Of a DNA stretch of 64,000 bases, positions 62,229 through 64,000 are shown piece after piece. Position 1 is the first letter of the stretch. Each line of letters opens with the position of its first letter. This DNA comes from Desulfovibrionaceae bacterium (GTDB lineage Bacteria > Desulfobacterota > Desulfovibrionia > Desulfovibrionales > Desulfovibrionaceae), in contig JAFGBU010000022.1 of NCBI GenBank assembly GCA_016932995.1, forward strand, positions 39,591 through 103,590, in the 5' to 3' direction. The notes under the pieces were generated by a model that saw nothing but the letters and a program-made list of their open reading frames with translations, had not been told where the DNA came from and searched no databases. The position numbers and the translations under genes are program-made.

Positions 62229-63113
62229 ATGAACCCGGAGAGCGGCAAGACCACCGCCGGCCTGCTCATAGAGGCCCTGCCCTACATCAGGGAGTTCTAC
62301 CACCAGACCGTGGTCGTCAAGTACGGCGGCCACGCCATGATCGACGAGGCGCTCAAAAAGAGCTTCGCCCTGAACATCGTGCTTCTGAAGTACATCGGGG
62401 TCAACCCGGTCGTGGTCCACGGCGGGGGGCCGCAGATCGGCAAGATGCTCAAGGCCCTGAACATAGAGAGCCGGTTCCGGGAGGGCTACCGGGTCACGGA
62501 CGAGGCGACCATGGACGTGGTCGAGATGGTCCTGGTGGGCCAGGTCAACAAGCAGATCGTGAACCTCATCAACCTGAACGGCGGCCGGGCCGTGGGCCTG
62601 TCCGGAAAGGACGGCATGCTCATCAGGGCCGAGAAGAAGGAGCTGGCCGTGTCCAGGAAGGACGCCCCGCCCGAGCTGATCGACCTGGGCAAGGTCGGCG
62701 AGGTCACCGAGATCAACGTCGAGGTCATCCACTCCCTGCAGGGCCAGGGCTTCATCCCGGTCATCGCGCCCGTGGGCGTGGACCAGGCCGGCGAGACCTA
62801 CAACATCAACGCCGACTCCGTGGCCGGGGCCGTGGCCTCGGCCCTGGGGGCCAAGAGGCTGCACCTGCTGACCGACGTGCCCGGGGTCCTGGACAAGGAC
62901 GGCAGGCTGATCTCCTCCATGACCAGGAACGAGGCCTTCAGGGCCATGGACTCGGGCCTGGTCAGCGGGGGCATGATCCCCAAGATACACTGCTGCCTGG
63001 AGGCGCTCATGTCCGGGGTGGAAAAGGCCCACATCATCGACGGCCGGGTCCAGGACTGCGTGCTCCTGGAGCTGTTCACCAAGCACGGCGTGGGCACGGA
63101 GATCATTCCCTGA
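62229..63113 (+). CDS. argB: Acetylglutamate kinase
   Basis: 294 residues, second step of arginine synthesis. [12 protein letters not shown] and [14 protein letters not shown] bind ATP and substrate; [31 protein letters not shown] and [19 protein letters not shown] complete the active site. The extended N-terminal helix (residues 1-25) is the type found in arginine-sensitive hexameric enzymes, so feedback inhibition is likely. GAGGAG 5 nt before the ATG. Confidence 0.97.
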   Translation: MNPESGKTTAGLLIEALPYIREFYHQTVVVKYGGHAMIDEALKKSFALNIVLLKYIGVNPVVVHGGGPQIGKMLKALNIESRFREGYRVTDEATMDVVEMVLVGQVNKQIVNLINLNGGRAVGLSGKDGMLIRAEKKELAVSRKDAPPELIDLGKVGEVTEINVEVIHSLQGQGFIPVIAPVGVDQAGETYNINADSVAGAVASALGAKRLHLLTDVPGVLDKDGRLISSMTRNEAFRAMDSGLVSGGMIPKIHCCLEALMSGVEKAHIIDGRVQDCVLLELFTKHGVGTEIIP

Positions 63114-64000
63114 CCGGCCCCTGCTCGGCCGCGATCTCGTTCATGTCGATGATCTTCCAGCCGTCCTCTTCGGGCGCCAGGGTGAAGTCCGTGTCCTCGT
63201 CTATCTCCCGGTAGCTGTCCTCAAAATAGATCGCGTACTTGCCGCTGGCCCGGACCTGGATCCTGTCCGGGCTCTCGCCCAGAACCCTTATGTCCAGCCC
63301 GTCCAGATCGACCACGGCCCTGCGGAAGAGCTCAAAGACCTTGCGCTGCTTCTGTATCTCCCTGAACACGTCGAAGAGCAGGGCCTCCTTGTCCCTGATC
63401 TGGGCGGCGTAGACCTCGGGGAAGTCGTCGCTCAGGGTGGCCAGCCCGATGTAGAAGCGCCTGACCACGTCCAGGGCCTGGTCCTTGGCCCCGGCCGGGG
63501 CGGCGGTGGCCGGGCCCGGCTCCGCGGAGAGCACCGCGACCTGGCCCTGGCCCGGGGCCAGCTCCACGACCAGCTCGGACAGGGCCGTGTTCATGGTGAA
63601 GCGCTCGAGATAGGCCGGGTACACGGACTCGATGACCAGGCGCACGAAGGTCGTCGCGGCCCTGGGGCAGTCGAACCACTGGACATCCTCCTGGTCCGCG
63701 AGCTCGACCTCCAGGGCCCGGCCGGCCGAGAACTCCAGCCTGGCCCGCCTGACGCGGTTGAAGCGGGTGAACTGGCCTGTGGCCTGGTTGCCGTTGGCCA
63801 GGCCCACGCGGCTGACGAACACGGGCCCGGCGAACTCCAGCCTGACCCACTGGCCCTGGCCCGGGCCCTTGACGCCCTCGGCCCAGGCGGTCTGGGGATC
63901 GCTGTCCACGAGGTTCTGGGCCTGGAACTCGCGCCTGGCCGAGAACAGCTCGGACGAGGATTCGATGCGCGCGGTCCCGGACCGGATGGTCCCGGTCCGG
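63103..64000 (-). CDS. Discoidin/NADase-type carbohydrate-binding domain protein (N-terminus outside window)
   Basis: At least 298 residues; the frame is open to the right edge. The visible part begins with a galactose-binding-like fold ([57 protein letters not shown]), as in NADase-type glycan-binding domains, followed by a linker and a helical/beta C-terminal domain ([42 protein letters not shown]) that looks like an SnoaL/NTF2-like calcium- or ligand-binding module. Its 3' end overlaps argB by 11 nt. Probably envelope-associated, but the signal peptide is not in view. Confidence 0.75.
   Translation of the reverse strand, partial: RTGTIRSGTARIESSSELFSARREFQAQNLVDSDPQTAWAEGVKGPGQGQWVRLEFAGPVFVSRVGLANGNQATGQFTRFNRVRRARLEFSAGRALEVELADQEDVQWFDCPRAATTFVRLVIESVYPAYLERFTMNTALSELVVELAPGQGQVAVLSAEPGPATAAPAGAKDQALDVVRRFYIGLATLSDDFPEVYAAQIRDKEALLFDVFREIQKQRKVFELFRRAVVDLDGLDIRVLGESPDRIQVRASGKYAIYFEDSYREIDEDTDFTLAPEEDGWKIIDMNEIAAEQGPVRE

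Overview
The window reads as chromosomal DNA of a GC-rich (by eye about two thirds G+C), Gram-negative, flagellated, anaerobic Desulfovibrio-like bacterium. The evidence is a ferredoxin with the Asp-for-Cys ligand swap known from Desulfovibrio africanus ferredoxin III, an outer-membrane porin of the Desulfovibrio homotrimeric type, a tungsten/molybdenum aldehyde:ferredoxin oxidoreductase, an octaheme c-type cytochrome, a Tat-exported iron-sulfur/cytochrome b protein and a lysine 2,3-aminomutase relative. Strong avoidance of TTA, CTA and TCA codons leaves very long antisense reading frames open. These were treated as shadows.

Layout. 1-10.4 kb: end of fliI, then a minus-strand translation operon thrS-infC-rpmI-rplT-pheS-pheT followed by a MerR regulator and an AsmA-like protein, with tRNA-Val upstream. 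10.4-13.5 kb: a hairpin-rich repeat and a five-gene minus-strand operon headed by a ferredoxin. 13.6-18.2 kb: M29 aminopeptidase, Fe-S/cytochrome b fusion, citrate synthase, tRNA-Leu. 18.3-25.8 kb: sensor kinase, porin with an AT-rich upstream region, envelope and membrane proteins. 25.8-32.6 kb: aldehyde oxidoreductase plus class II aldolase, an MscS channel bracketed by inverted copies of the repeat, an octaheme cytochrome, a DUF486 protein and tRNA-Ala. 32.7-40 kb: two ABC permeases, recN, and a YdbL-like lipoprotein coupled to a YdbH/TamB-like protein. 40.1-48.9 kb: one giant cyclic beta-1,2-glucan synthase gene.

The most interesting part is 48.9-57.6 kb. On the minus strand, a sensorless sigma-54 activator gene is followed by three copies of a CGGAACC-N5-TTCC palindrome, a consensus sigma-54 promoter, and an operon of a small protein, a KamA-type radical SAM aminomutase without its zinc sites, two D-Ala-D-Ala-ligase-like ATP-grasp enzymes and a GNAT acetyltransferase. 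This looks like a regulated pathway that makes and conjugates a beta-amino acid; I know of no described product. On the plus strand next to it is a nitroreductase / metallo-beta-lactamase / TusA-like / flavoprotein / ComF operon. Its third gene contains an in-frame UGA directly after a cysteine, followed exactly 11 nt later by a SECIS-like hairpin, so it is a candidate selenoprotein with a Cys-Sec motif.

57.6-64 kb: rplU-rpmA, obgE, proB, an MFS transporter, a 49-residue small protein, argB, and the C-terminal part of a discoidin-like protein that runs off the window. Starts were chosen by ribosome-binding site, family alignment and operon overlap. Two genes (infC and the porin) appear to start at ATA.
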